The position numbers and the translations under genes are program-made. This document shows positions 1 to 10,232 of a DNA stretch of 64,000 nucleotides, one piece after another. Where the stretch lies: assembly GCF_000931935.2 (NCBI RefSeq), contig NZ_AZAC01000015.1, positions 55,518 to 119,517 of the forward strand. The letters run 5' to 3'. This stretch comes from Dethiosulfatarculus sandiegensis (GTDB lineage Bacteria; Desulfobacterota; Desulfarculia; Desulfarculales; Desulfarculaceae). The notes beneath the pieces are model-generated. The model saw only the letters and a list, made by a program, of their open reading frames with translations. It did not search any database and was not told the origin of the DNA. Numbering within the stretch: the first letter of the stretch is position 1; each line of letters opens with the position of its first letter.

Positions 1-1187
<1,187 letters not shown>

Positions 1188-1979
1188 ATGGCCAGACCTT
1201 TTGACCACATTAAACCAAGGCTGACTCGTTCAGGGCCGGACCCGGCCCGGGCCCGGGCCGAGGTGCTTATGATCCACGGAGCCTGGGCGGGAGCCTTTTG
1301 TTTTGCTGATCTGGCCCCGGCCATAGCCCGCGAGGGTTTTGGAGTGAATTGTCTGGAGCTTCCCGGCCATGGCGAAGACCGCTGGGATCTGCCGGCCTCG
1401 ACCAGCCTCAGGGATTATGCGGATATCGCCCGCCGGGCTGCGGCCAGCCTGGGCAGGCCGGTTTTGGTGGGGCATTCCATGGGCGGCTGGCTGGCCCAAA
1501 AGGTGCTGGAGGTGGTGGATCTGCCCGCTGTATTTTTGGCTCCGGCGCCGGGCAAGGGAGTGGGGCTTTCCGTTTCCGCCCGCCTGTTGGCCAGGCACTT
1601 GAAACCGGCTTTACGGGTTTTTCAGGGGAGGCAGCCGCGAGTTCAGGATCTTCCCCTGATTCGCAAGATTTTTTTTGGTGAACATTCGAAGATGGATCTG
1701 GAAGAGCTTTTGCCGAATATGGCTCCCGAACCGCCGCTGGTCGTCCTGGAGCTGATGTTGGGCCTGGTAAGGGCGACCCCCCCCAAGGGAAAGGCTCCCA
1801 GGCTTTTGGTGGCCGGCGCAAAAGATCCATTTTTGCCTTTGGCAGGGGCTCAAAACCTGGCAAGGAACCTGGGGGCGCGGCTGGCCGTGTTGCCCGATTA
1901 CCCCCATGCCCTTTTCATGGAAGACGATTCCGGCCTGGTTCAGAGGCTGCTTTTGGAATTTTTGGGAAATTGCCCCTGA
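1188..1979 (+). CDS. alpha/beta hydrolase fold protein
   Basis: This is a soluble alpha/beta hydrolase of about 263 residues. From the start at 1188 it shows an oxyanion-hole HG (MIHGAWAG), then the nucleophile elbow GHSMGG with the catalytic Ser. An acidic position follows in AGAKDPFLP, and the catalytic His lies near the C-terminus in YPHALFMED, so the triad order Ser-Asp-His is complete. The reading frame is open back to 1128, but ATG 1188 (MARPFDH) is preferred because the extra residues upstream do not look like part of the fold. The substrate is unknown; an esterase, lipase or C-C hydrolase activity is possible. Its stop codon abuts the stop of the convergent rsmE gene, with no terminator between them. 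Confidence 0.85.
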   Translation: MARPFDHIKPRLTRSGPDPARARAEVLMIHGAWAGAFCFADLAPAIAREGFGVNCLELPGHGEDRWDLPASTSLRDYADIARRAAASLGRPVLVGHSMGGWLAQKVLEVVDLPAVFLAPAPGKGVGLSVSARLLARHLKPALRVFQGRQPRVQDLPLIRKIFFGEHSKMDLEELLPNMAPEPPLVVLELMLGLVRATPPKGKAPRLLVAGAKDPFLPLAGAQNLARNLGARLAVLPDYPHALFMEDDSGLVQRLLLEFLGNCP

Positions 1980-2705
1980 TCAGAGCCTGAAACGCACTAA
2001 AGAGGCCAGGGTGAGGCAGGCTGTCTCCGCCCTCAGTATTACATGAGGCAGTCCGGCCTGGATAAAACCGGCTTCTTCGGCCCAAATCGCCTCCTGGGAA
2101 GAGAATCCTCCCTCAGGCCCCACCAGGGCCCATATCTCCTGCTTATCCTTAAGCTCCGTCAAAACTTGGGCCAGGGTTTTATGCTCCTGGTTTTCATAGA
2201 GCATCACCTTGCCTGCCTGAGGCGGGGCCGCTTCAAGGATTTCGGTATATTCGGCCGGAGGCATGAAGGCGGGGGGGTGGGCTGCGCCGCATTGTTTCAG
2301 GGCCTGACCGGCAATCCGCTCCCAGCGTTCTATACGTTCGGTGGGGTTTTTGAGTTTTTTCACCGAGCGCAGAGATTCAAAGGGCCTAACCTCGTCTACT
2401 GCCAGTTCAGTGAACTTTTGGGCCAAAAGATCCATGTTGCCGCCTTTTATAAGGCCGCAACATAGAACCAGTTTGGGCAGGGGGCGGGGTTTTTGCCAGG
2501 TCTTCCGCACCAGGCAGGAGACCTGCTTTTTATCGACCCGGTTTATCTGGGCCAGGGCCATAAGGCCCCGGCCGTTCATCAGCTCAACCAGATCGTCTTT
2601 TTTAAGGCGTAAAACCTTTCTGGCGTGGGCCGCTTCCTCGGAAGGCAGGTCGACCACCTGATCCGTTTTAAGGGACCCTGATATGAGAAAGCGCCTTTTG
2701 CTCAC
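1980..2705 (-). CDS. rsmE: 16S rRNA (uracil-1498-N3)-methyltransferase RsmE
   Basis: RsmE uses SAM to methylate N3 of U1498 in helix 44 of 16S rRNA in the assembled 30S subunit. The 241-residue product has the N-terminal PUA-like part (HARKVLRLKKDD) and the SPOUT knot core at the C-terminus, with the signatures LVGPEGGFS and ILRAETACLTL that form the trefoil-knot SAM pocket. Length and motif order are normal for the family. The ATG overlaps the stop of prmA by 4 bases, so the two rRNA/ribosomal-protein methyltransferases are translationally coupled in a prmA-rsmE operon, an arrangement common in proteobacteria. Confidence 0.95.
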   Translation of the reverse strand: MSKRRFLISGSLKTDQVVDLPSEEAAHARKVLRLKKDDLVELMNGRGLMALAQINRVDKKQVSCLVRKTWQKPRPLPKLVLCCGLIKGGNMDLLAQKFTELAVDEVRPFESLRSVKKLKNPTERIERWERIAGQALKQCGAAHPPAFMPPAEYTEILEAAPPQAGKVMLYENQEHKTLAQVLTELKDKQEIWALVGPEGGFSSQEAIWAEEAGFIQAGLPHVILRAETACLTLASLVRFRL

Positions 2706-3589
2706 GCCATCACCAAAGAAGACCAGGCCGCCATGGTGTTCAACTCCATAAAGGTGAGGCCTGCCTGTTCCAGAATTTTCCTCACCTGACCCGCCTGTTC
2801 GGGCAGTATGCCCGAAACCACCAACTCTCCGCCCGGAGCCAGATGGTCGGCCAGGTCTTGGGCCAGGCCGGTGACGTCCTTGGCTGTGAGATTGGCCATA
2901 ACCAAGGGGAATTTTCCGCTGAGCGAGGCAAGGGGAGTCTCACTGAACTCCACCTTGTCCGCCATGTTATTGATCTCCGCGTTTTTACGGGCCGCTTTTA
3001 TCGCCTCCGGGTCCAGGTCAACCCCCACCGCGCTTTGGGCTCCGAAGGCTAGTGCGGTAAAGGAAAGAATCCCCGTGCCGCAGCCCACGTCAAGCACCCG
3101 CTCAGGCAAAAGATCACGCTTGGCCAGGCGGCTGATTCGTTTCATGCAAAGCAGGGTGGATTCATGATGACCGGTGCCAAAGGCCTGTCCCGGATCAATG
3201 ATGACTACATTTTTGCCCGGTTCCGGCTCGGGGACCTCCCAGGAGGGCGCTATTATCAGTCCCGGTATGGCTTCTCTTGGGTGAAAATGTTTCTTCCAGT
3301 TGCGGCTCCAGTCCTCAGCCGGAATAAAGTTGAAATTGATGCTGGCCGTTTCGCCCTCTTCCATCTGGCCAAGGCTTTGGGTAAACCTCTCCAGGCGGGC
3401 TCTTTTTTCGTCCAGCTTATGATCAGCATCAAGATAACCCAACACCTGGATTTGGTTTTCCGGGATCTGGCCATCTTTTAATAATACGCCCCTGCCGGTC
3501 AAGTTAGCCAAAAAGTCGGCCGCCGCTTCGGCCTGGGGGGGGGCGGCGGTGATCGCAACCTCCAGCCATTGGGTCTGTTCAGCCGCCAT
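2702..3589 (-). CDS. prmA: ribosomal protein L11 methyltransferase PrmA
   Basis: PrmA trimethylates lysines and the N-terminus of ribosomal protein L11 with SAM. The 295-residue protein has the N-terminal L11-recognition domain (about 1-60, starting EVAITAAPPQAEAAADFL). A linker follows with the family-specific W(S/R)xxWKxxF-type stretch (EDWSRNWKKHFHP) and then IDPGQAFGTGHHEST. The Rossmann SAM motif is VLDVGCGTGILSF and the later motif is MANLTAKDV, the N-L-T version of the NxP(F/Y)-like site in this family. The upstream Shine-Dalgarno TAGGAG is about ten bases from the ATG. It is the first gene of the two-gene operon with rsmE, transcribed away from dtd. Confidence 0.95.
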   Translation of the reverse strand: MAAEQTQWLEVAITAAPPQAEAAADFLANLTGRGVLLKDGQIPENQIQVLGYLDADHKLDEKRARLERFTQSLGQMEEGETASINFNFIPAEDWSRNWKKHFHPREAIPGLIIAPSWEVPEPEPGKNVVIIDPGQAFGTGHHESTLLCMKRISRLAKRDLLPERVLDVGCGTGILSFTALAFGAQSAVGVDLDPEAIKAARKNAEINNMADKVEFSETPLASLSGKFPLVMANLTAKDVTGLAQDLADHLAPGGELVVSGILPEQAGQVRKILEQAGLTFMELNTMAAWSSLVMA

Positions 3590-4033
3590 GATGATTCAAC
3601 TCCTATAAAGATAAATGTTTGCCCGCTGATTGGGGCCGGTTTAGAATACTTTGGTTGTTATAAATATAAGATTAGCAGTTCCAAAGAACAACCCGGAGGC
3701 TGATTTACCAATATTGTTAGATGATATGAGGTATTTTTACGATAACATCACGATTTTATAATTTATTTTTGGTTCTTATTACGTAATCCCTTTGCTCTTT
3801 GACGGAGATGTAAAAGTCTTTTTTGGGGGCGCGGCTTTTTGTTTGTTGTGGTTATGGCCGGAAAAATAATTGTAATCCAATCTTAACTGGTTCATGAATA
3901 AAGAGTGATCGAGCCTGTTACAGGTGAGGGTAAAAAAAGGTAAAGAGCATTAAACCCCCGCTGGATTTTTCCCGGGTGAAGTGCTTTTGTGAAAATAATT
4001 CATATTCAGATTATCGTATAAGGAGCAGGTATT
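3590..4033. other. AT-rich divergent promoter region
   Basis: This 440-base spacer lies between the divergent prmA and dtd genes. It is clearly AT-richer than the coding DNA on both sides and contains no open frame of note. It presumably carries the promoters for both directions, but no single -35/-10 pair stands out. Confidence 0.4.
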
Positions 4034-4483
4034 TTGCGGGCAGTGGTTCAGAGAGTGAGTGAGTCCAGGGTAAAGGTGGGAGACAGGGTGACAGGCCGGA
4101 CCGGCCCCGGGCTTTTGATATTGCTCGGTGTTTCCGGGGAGGATACGGAAAAGGAATCCGCCTGGATGGCCGACAAGATAGCAGGGCTCAGGATATTTCC
4201 GGATGACCAGGAAAAGCTGAATTTATCTGTGATGGATATCAAGGGTTCGATAATGGTGGTGAGCCAATTCACCCTTTGGGGGGATTGTAGAAAGGGCAAG
4301 CGCCCCTCGTTTGTGCGGGCCGCCAAGGGAGAGGTGGCAGAGCCCCTTTATCGGGATTTTGTTCAAAGGCTTGAGCAAAAGGGGATTACCGTGGCCACCG
4401 GCGAGTTCGGGGCCATGATGGATGTGGAGTTGGTTAATAAAGGTCCTGTAACCATTTTGGTTGATACGGAAAAACAGTTTTGA
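4034..4483 (+). CDS. dtd: D-aminoacyl-tRNA deacylase
   Basis: Dtd hydrolyses the ester bond of tRNAs mischarged with D-amino acids (and Gly-tRNA-Ala), a proofreading step in the cytosol. The 149-residue protein starts with the family's usual MRAVVQRV, carries the SQFTL active-site motif (about residues 77-81) and the second signature NKGPVTI (about 137-143), and has normal full length. The start is TTG at 4034 with AAGGAGC about eight bases before it; no ATG fits the conserved N-terminus. The DUF1285-like gene follows 18 bases after its stop and probably shares its transcript. Confidence 0.95.
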   Translation: MRAVVQRVSESRVKVGDRVTGRTGPGLLILLGVSGEDTEKESAWMADKIAGLRIFPDDQEKLNLSVMDIKGSIMVVSQFTLWGDCRKGKRPSFVRAAKGEVAEPLYRDFVQRLEQKGITVATGEFGAMMDVELVNKGPVTILVDTEKQF

Positions 4484-4501
4484 CTTGAAGGGGAGAGCTT
4501 G

Positions 4502-4990
4502 ATGACTGAAAAGCTGGATTTAAACGGTTACATCCCCGAGGGTTGGCAGGGCAGATATCCACCTTGTCAGATCCAGGTCAACAATAATGGGGAGCTGTTG
4601 CATAACGGAGCCCCCTTGGTGCATCCCGGCATTATAGAGCTGATTTACCAGTCCGTGCATCTGGACGAGGACGGGGTTTACTACCTTTACATGGACGGTA
4701 AAAAATGCCAACTTGAGGTGGCCGACACCTTTTTCGTGATAACCAGGGTGGATATTAAGGATGATAATCTCGTCCTGACAGTAAGCGACGGCTCCAAACA
4801 GGAGCTTGATCCCGCTTCCCTTTACATAGGCAAAGACGAGGTGCTTTATTGCCGGGTGCATGAAGGCCGTTTCCCCGCCCGTTTCCAAAGGGCCGCCTAT
4901 TATCAGATAACCGATTGGGTCAAGGAGACCGAGGCAGGTTTTGCCCTGAGCTTGGGCGGCAGGCTCCACCCCTTGCCCGGTACAGCCTGA
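4502..4990 (+). CDS. DUF1285-like protein
   Basis: This is a 162-residue cytosolic protein of unknown function. The opening (PPCQIQVNNNGELLHNGAPL) and the following IIELIYQSVHLDEDGVYYLY match the general layout of DUF1285: an 'x-I-x-NNGxWxHNG' strand pair, a short helix, then a beta-rich core. The C-terminal half (LYIGKDEVLYCRVHEGRFPARFQRAAYYQI) also fits. The start is taken at ATG 4502 rather than TTG 4499 because GGGGAGAG lies at the right distance. It is probably co-transcribed with dtd and is followed by a strong terminator. The family assignment is by eye and could be a sister family; no reaction can be proposed. Confidence 0.7.
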   Translation: MTEKLDLNGYIPEGWQGRYPPCQIQVNNNGELLHNGAPLVHPGIIELIYQSVHLDEDGVYYLYMDGKKCQLEVADTFFVITRVDIKDDNLVLTVSDGSKQELDPASLYIGKDEVLYCRVHEGRFPARFQRAAYYQITDWVKETEAGFALSLGGRLHPLPGTA

Positions 4991-5039
4991 ACACCGGCAA
5001 AAAATTCTTTGTTTACAGGGTAAAAAAAGCCCTGAATTA

Positions 5040-5076
5040 AAGCCCGAGGCCTCATCAGCCTCGGGCTTAATTTTTG
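5040..5076 (+). terminator. intrinsic terminator after the dtd operon
   Basis: A perfect 11-bp stem (AAGCCCGAGGC, 7-base loop, GCCTCGGGCTT) is followed by AATTTTTG. It separates the housekeeping genes from the flagellar hook operon. Confidence 0.92.
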
Positions 5077-5119
5077 TAAATACCTGTATGTAAATACAAA
5101 ATTAAAAAATCACTCTAAC

Positions 5120-5135
5120 TGGCATTACACTTGCT
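5120..5135 (+). promoter_or_regulatory. sigma-54 (-24/-12) promoter of fliK-flgD-flgE
   Basis: TGGCATTACACTTGCT matches the sigma-54 consensus TGGCAY-N5-TTGCW, with GG and GC ten bases apart. It lies 41 bases before the GTG of fliK, directly after a terminator, in an AT-rich spacer. Confidence 0.85.
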
Positions 5136-5175
5136 AGCATCAAAGGCCAGACCCATTTTGCTCAAGGAGGAGCCA

Positions 5176-6873
5176 GTGAAAACCGAGGCATTTGCCATTG
5201 AAACCTTTGGCGGAATAATACCCCAAGGCTTCAATCAGGATCAGGGCGGATCATCGTCCAATGCCTTTGAGGTGCTGTTTAATCAGATCATGCAAAAACA
5301 ACAAGCTTACGATTATAAACAGACCGAGACCAGGCAGAACGAGACCCTGGGGCAGGTTTTAAGCGGCGGGCGGGAAACCAAGCTCGAGCTCACCTCTCCA
5401 GAGGGAAGCCCCATAGCCCGGCTGGAGGCCGGTCTCAGATCCACCCAAAAGTCATTGAACGAGTTCAGCCTGCCTCCTTCGGCAAAGGATGAGCTTAAGG
5501 AAACCTTGGTGAAAAGCGGCTATTCCGATGAAGACGCCGAGGAGATGATTAAAAGGGCCAGTCAGGAAGACGGTTCGGTGAATATGGGGGTTTTGTTTGA
5601 AATGATGCCCCAATACGCCGTAACCGAGGGGCCTGTTTTCGAGCTCAATGCCACGGATCGCCCGCTTTTGATCCAGGCCTTGAAAGATTTGGGGATTAGC
5701 GAATCGGAGATAAAGGAGTTTGTGAATTCCCTGCCCCAAAAGGGAAACAAACTTATGGTAAGCGGCCTGCCCGAACTGCTTTCCAAGGCAAAGGGCGGCA
5801 AGGTGGATCAAAAGGTCCTGAGTGATCTTTTGGGCCGCTTGGGGCTAGACAAACAGGAAGTCCAGACCCTTTTGACCCAATCCGGAGCAGCTCAGGGAGA
5901 ACTTTCACCCAAATCCTTTATGGCCATGCTCCAGGTGGCGGCGGATCGCCAGGACAAGGGCATGCAGGAAAGTTTGAAAAGCCTGGCCGCCAAATTGAAG
6001 GTTAATCCGGCCCAGGTTGATACGGCAGGCGACGCCGCCCGCATAAAGGCCAAGGTTCTGCAGAATTTACAGATGAACTCTCCGGCCCTGGCTGCGCAGG
6101 ATAAGGGCGATATCGCCCAAGCCTTTAACAGCGCTTTAAAGGCGCTTGGCGGCTCCACTTCGGCCGAGGCAATGCAGGCCGCGATCCAGACCCAGACCGA
6201 TGCCCCGGCCCAGGCAGCAATGGCCCAGGCCGCGCCGGTCAGGGAAAGGCCCGAGGCACAGGCGGCCGCAAATGCGGCCAAGGCTGGCGTGGTGGAGGTT
6301 TCGGCCGCAGATGACCTGCCCTCCACCTCCAAGGTGGCCCAGGCAGGGGCGGGGGCAACAGTGGGCGATAGGCTGAATCAGGCCGGGCAGGCCCTTAAAT
6401 CAAACCGAACCTTGCCCTCTTATGTGGTGCGTCAGGTCAGTGACCAGATCACCCAGATGGCCAAGACCAGTAAGTCCAGTCTTCAGCTTGCCTTAAAGCC
6501 CGCCCACCTGGGTCAGCTCAACCTGGAGCTGAGCGTAAAGGACGGGCTGGTTAAGGCAACGGTTATGGCCGAGACCGTGGCCGCCAAAAACGCCCTGGAT
6601 TCAGGCATGGAGCAGTTAAAAAGCGCTTTGAGCCAGCAGGGCATAAAGCTGGAGCGTCTGGAGGTGATGGTCAACCCGGACTCCCAGGACGGGCAGCAGC
6701 AAAGACAAGCCCAGTTCGGAGCAGGCGGCCAACGTCAGGGTTCCGGTGGCTTCAACCAGAACGGCGATGGTCAGGGACAGGGCCGGGAAGGGGCGGCGGA
6801 CGATGACCTGCCGCCCGGAAACATGGCGGCCTCTCAGATGATCGGAGGCAGGGGTATAAGCCTCTTTGCCTGA
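5176..6873 (+). CDS. fliK: flagellar hook-length control protein FliK
   Basis: FliK is the secreted molecular ruler. It measures the growing hook and, through FlhB, switches the export gate from hook to filament substrates. The start chosen is GTG 5176, seven bases after AAGGAGG; an upstream TTG at 5131 lies inside the promoter and is unlikely. The 565-residue product has a long, low-complexity Ala/Gln-rich N-terminal and central part (ruler). The conserved Flg_hook domain follows at about residues 434-505, with the signature LALKPAHLGQLNLELSVKDG, then a Gln/Gly-rich tail. N-terminal divergence is normal for the family; the C-terminal motif and the position before flgD and flgE settle the identity. 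Confidence 0.9.
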   Translation: MKTEAFAIETFGGIIPQGFNQDQGGSSSNAFEVLFNQIMQKQQAYDYKQTETRQNETLGQVLSGGRETKLELTSPEGSPIARLEAGLRSTQKSLNEFSLPPSAKDELKETLVKSGYSDEDAEEMIKRASQEDGSVNMGVLFEMMPQYAVTEGPVFELNATDRPLLIQALKDLGISESEIKEFVNSLPQKGNKLMVSGLPELLSKAKGGKVDQKVLSDLLGRLGLDKQEVQTLLTQSGAAQGELSPKSFMAMLQVAADRQDKGMQESLKSLAAKLKVNPAQVDTAGDAARIKAKVLQNLQMNSPALAAQDKGDIAQAFNSALKALGGSTSAEAMQAAIQTQTDAPAQAAMAQAAPVRERPEAQAAANAAKAGVVEVSAADDLPSTSKVAQAGAGATVGDRLNQAGQALKSNRTLPSYVVRQVSDQITQMAKTSKSSLQLALKPAHLGQLNLELSVKDGLVKATVMAETVAAKNALDSGMEQLKSALSQQGIKLERLEVMVNPDSQDGQQQRQAQFGAGGQRQGSGGFNQNGDGQGQGREGAADDDLPPGNMAASQMIGGRGISLFA

Positions 6874-6954
6874 ATTAATTAATAAAACGGCCGGTTGCCC
6901 CTGAAAAGGGCTTCAGGTTAAAGGCATGAATATCAAGCGCGTCAGGAGGTCAAG

Positions 6955-7800
6955 GTGATATACCAGACCACAGCCACTCAATTAAACAGCACCACCACGG
7001 GAACTGGGTCCAAGACTACAGGGCCTGATAGTGGACAGGGTAAAGATGTCTTTTTGAAGTTGTTCATGACCCAGATGACCAACCAGAACCCGCTTGATCC
7101 CATGGACAATTCCGAGTTCACCGCACAGCTGGCCACCTTCAGCAGCCTGGAGCAGTTGACCAAGATCAACACCAACCTGGAAGGCCTGGCCAGTATAAAG
7201 ACCAGTGTGAACACCTCCACCGCCTTAAGCCTGGTGGGCAGGGAAGTGGAATTCTCCGGAAACCTCATGCCTGTGGGCGAAAACCACGTGGGTAAACTGA
7301 ACTACACCCTGCCCGCCAAGTCCAGCAAGACCTCCGTCACCATAACCAACACGGAAGGTGATATTGTGCGGGATTACGAATTGGGTGAACTCGAGGCCGG
7401 CTATAGAACCCTGGAATGGGACGGCAACGACAACCAGGGCAACAGGGTTGAGCCGGGCGTGTACAAGATCGCAATCAGCGCCTATAACAGTCGGGATGAG
7501 GTGATCAAGATAGAAGACTACACGGTCTCCGGCCTGGTTACCGGCTATGAGCGGGGCGAAGACGGCACAGCTTATCTCCTGCTGGGTGACGACTCAGCCC
7601 TGCCTCTGGAAAAGGTCATGAGCGTCAGCCAGGCCAAAACCACCACCGGCGACACCAATCTCGGCACTGACGGGGGCGACGACTCGGAAGAGGAAAGCAC
7701 TGAAGAGGCTTCTTCCACCAGTTCCGACGATGATACGGACATCTTGGATGTCCTCAAAAAGATAGCGACCGTGGGCGGCATGGCGGCCGCCTTGTTATAG
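6955..7800 (+). CDS. flgD: flagellar hook assembly scaffold FlgD
   Basis: FlgD caps the growing hook and guides FlgE subunits into place. The N-terminal signature NPLDPMDNSEFTAQLATFSS (about residues 45-64) is diagnostic. A FlgD Ig-like/TUDOR domain follows, including TLEWDGNDNQGNRVEPGVYK. Unusually, the C-terminus is extended by a very acidic Ser/Glu/Asp segment (about 232-262) ending in a short hydrophobic tail (ATVGGMAAALL). The start is GTG 6955 behind AGGAGGTCAAG. It lies 81 bases after fliK and 64 before flgE, in the same operon. Confidence 0.94.
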   Translation: MIYQTTATQLNSTTTGTGSKTTGPDSGQGKDVFLKLFMTQMTNQNPLDPMDNSEFTAQLATFSSLEQLTKINTNLEGLASIKTSVNTSTALSLVGREVEFSGNLMPVGENHVGKLNYTLPAKSSKTSVTITNTEGDIVRDYELGELEAGYRTLEWDGNDNQGNRVEPGVYKIAISAYNSRDEVIKIEDYTVSGLVTGYERGEDGTAYLLLGDDSALPLEKVMSVSQAKTTTGDTNLGTDGGDDSEEESTEEASSTSSDDDTDILDVLKKIATVGGMAAALL

Positions 7801-7864
7801 GAATTACGGTTCAGAGCGGCAGGGAAGCCGCTTGGATGAACTCCAGGGATAAGGAGAACAGGCC

Positions 7865-10159
7865 ATGGGAATGTTAACCGCAATGTATGCGGGGGTTAAC
7901 GGCCTTAATGTTCACGGCAAGGCCTTGAGCAGTGTGGCGGACAACATCGCCAACGTAAACACCCACGGATTCAAGTCCACGCGAGTCAATTTTGGTGATC
8001 TCATGGTCCATGCGCTCACGGCCGGGGGCAGCGTTTCCTCCAATGTGGGCACCGGCTCCCGGGTCTTGAACGTGCAGAACATGATGACCCAGGGCTCTTT
8101 TGAGGGCACGGACATCCCAACCGACCTGGCCATTAACGGCTCGGGGTTTTTCGAGGTCTCAAACCCGGACGCGGGCAACAACGCGGGGTTTTTTTACACC
8201 CGGGCCGGGCAGTTCACCATGAATGCGGAAGGCTACATGGTGAATCCCTTGGGGTACCGCCTCAGGGGATACAATGTGGATGGAGACGGCAACGTGGTGC
8301 AGCAACCCACTGACCTGCGGGTAAGGGTGCATCAGACCGACGCCATCAAGACCGAAAACGTGGAGTTGAGCATCAACCTGGATGCAGAGGATGAAGACGA
8401 ACACAAAGCCTCTGAACCCATTGATCCCACGGACACCGCAACCTGGAACTACCTCACCCCGGTGAGGACCTACGACACCCTGGGTGTGGCCCACGACCTC
8501 ATGACAATTTACCAGAAAATTGATAGGGACAGCTATCCCGCCGGCGGGCCTTACCCCACAGGCGAGAATAATGACGTCTCTCCTTCCGATATCACCGGTA
8601 TCTGGAAAGTTGCGGTCTATGAGCAGGAAGACGGGACCTTTGACAACTCAAACATCCAGTCTCCCACCACCTATTTCCTGCATTTCGATACTAACGGACA
8701 CCTGGTCGGCACCACCACCGGCCTGCCGGACAGCGGTGATTCCTATGAGAGCAAAAACGCCTTTGCCGACGGTCTTAACACCCTGGTGAGCGAAAGGGCG
8801 GGCGAGATCTTCAACTACACTGCCGCGGGAGCGGATCAGGAGTTTGTCTCCAGCGTGGAAGTAGTCATAGATCCGGCCACCTGGGACGCCAGCGGTGACA
8901 CCTTCGGGGTGGGATCCACCACCTACACCTATGACAATTTCGCAACGACATCCGAACTGGTGGGGGCCATCAACGGAAATGCCTCCACCTCGGGCATCTG
9001 GGCCGATCTGGCCAGTGGCGGCACCACCATCACCCTTTATGGAAACGGCGACTCGGCGGTCAATGTAACGACCAGCTCTTCCGTTACCGCCACTGTGACC
9101 GGCACCTCCTTGAGTGAGGTTGTAGACGCCATAAACAACGGTGATACGGCCAACGGCACAATTTACGTGACCGGGGCCACCGTGCCCGCGGCAACAGATC
9201 TCTATGTAAACGGAACCACCGTAAGCGTGGCCCAGGGCACCACCATGGGCGCATTGGCCACCCAGCTCGAAACCGCACTTGAAGGCGGCGGGGGCGACAC
9301 CTGGAGCGTCAAGGTGATCGGGCAGTCCATATTCTTTGAGGCCAACCAGGTCGGCACCGCCTACAATGTGGACCTTTCAAGCTCCAACACTTCTTCCATC
9401 AAGGGGCTTAAGGGCGACAAAGCGGCCGGAGGCATGGATACGGGCACAGACACCCGGGTTACCGCCTCGGTGGATTCGGATAACAAATTCACCTTAAGCC
9501 ATACCAGCACAGGCCTGGGAGCCACGGTGGAGATCGGCACCAACACCCTTGGCACCTCCCAGAATGGGGCGGATTTCTCCACCTGGGTGCAGAACACCTA
9601 TGCCAATGACGGTGAATCACAAAACACCACCCACAATGACTCCAAGCAGCCCATAACCTTTTTGTGGAAAGATGAAACCGGGGCGGGTGAGCCCCAGGAA
9701 ATAACTTTTGACTATAAACCCACCGGCGCCAGCGCCAGCGCCTCAACCCAGTCGGCCGGAGCCAGCGAGGTGCTTTACCTGTTCCAGGACGGTTCCACCA
9801 GGGGCACCCTGGATTCATTAACCATCAGTGATGACGGCGTGATCACCGGCAACTTCAGCAACGGCACCCTGCAGATTCTGGGCAGGATTTTTCTGGCCGG
9901 TTTTGCCGATGCCGGTTCCCTGGAGAGGAACGGCGAGAACCTTTGGAGCAAGACCCGTGATTCGGGCCAGCCCAACATAAACAATCCCAATCAGGGAGGC
10001 ATGGGCAAGGTTCAGTCCAGGACTCTGGAACAGTCCAACGTGGACCTGGCAGAGCAGTTTGTGAAGATGATCAACTACCAAAGGGCCTTCCAGGCCAACA
10101 GCCGGACCATCAGCACCACAGATCAGATGCTGAACGAGCTGGTGAACCTTAAACGGTAA
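7865..10159 (+). CDS. flgE: flagellar hook protein FlgE (enlarged)
   Basis: FlgE builds the extracellular curved hook. At 764 residues it is much longer than the common 400-residue form. The N-terminal rod-like D0 segment (MYAGVNGLNVHGKALSSVADN, then ANVNTHGFKST) and the C-terminal D0 helix (LEQSNVDLAEQFVKMINYQRAFQANSRTISTTDQML) are intact. The extra length is a Thr/Ser/Gly-rich central region (about 290-620) of beta-strand modules, which would be surface-exposed D2/D3-type domains. Very low Lys and high Thr/Gly content there is typical of exported axial proteins. SD AAGGAG precedes the ATG. It is the last gene of the sigma-54-driven hook operon; the spacer that follows contains a long palindrome. 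Confidence 0.95.
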   Translation: MGMLTAMYAGVNGLNVHGKALSSVADNIANVNTHGFKSTRVNFGDLMVHALTAGGSVSSNVGTGSRVLNVQNMMTQGSFEGTDIPTDLAINGSGFFEVSNPDAGNNAGFFYTRAGQFTMNAEGYMVNPLGYRLRGYNVDGDGNVVQQPTDLRVRVHQTDAIKTENVELSINLDAEDEDEHKASEPIDPTDTATWNYLTPVRTYDTLGVAHDLMTIYQKIDRDSYPAGGPYPTGENNDVSPSDITGIWKVAVYEQEDGTFDNSNIQSPTTYFLHFDTNGHLVGTTTGLPDSGDSYESKNAFADGLNTLVSERAGEIFNYTAAGADQEFVSSVEVVIDPATWDASGDTFGVGSTTYTYDNFATTSELVGAINGNASTSGIWADLASGGTTITLYGNGDSAVNVTTSSSVTATVTGTSLSEVVDAINNGDTANGTIYVTGATVPAATDLYVNGTTVSVAQGTTMGALATQLETALEGGGGDTWSVKVIGQSIFFEANQVGTAYNVDLSSSNTSSIKGLKGDKAAGGMDTGTDTRVTASVDSDNKFTLSHTSTGLGATVEIGTNTLGTSQNGADFSTWVQNTYANDGESQNTTHNDSKQPITFLWKDETGAGEPQEITFDYKPTGASASASTQSAGASEVLYLFQDGSTRGTLDSLTISDDGVITGNFSNGTLQILGRIFLAGFADAGSLERNGENLWSKTRDSGQPNINNPNQGGMGKVQSRTLEQSNVDLAEQFVKMINYQRAFQANSRTISTTDQMLNELVNLKR

Positions 10160-10202
10160 GTAAGATTCCCCGCCTGACCAAGGCGTGGTTCTGCCCCTTT
10201 TG

Positions 10203-10232
10203 CGCGGGCCTTTTGACGTCAAAAGGCCCGCG
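10203..10232. terminator. 30-base perfect palindrome after flgE, probable operon end
   Basis: A perfect self-complementary 30-mer (CGCGGGCC at the left end, GACGTC in the centre, GGCCCGCG at the right end) begins 44 bases after the flgE stop. No long T-run follows (TGTCATTT), so it is either a weak or Rho-assisted terminator or an mRNA-end stabiliser. Confidence 0.55.
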
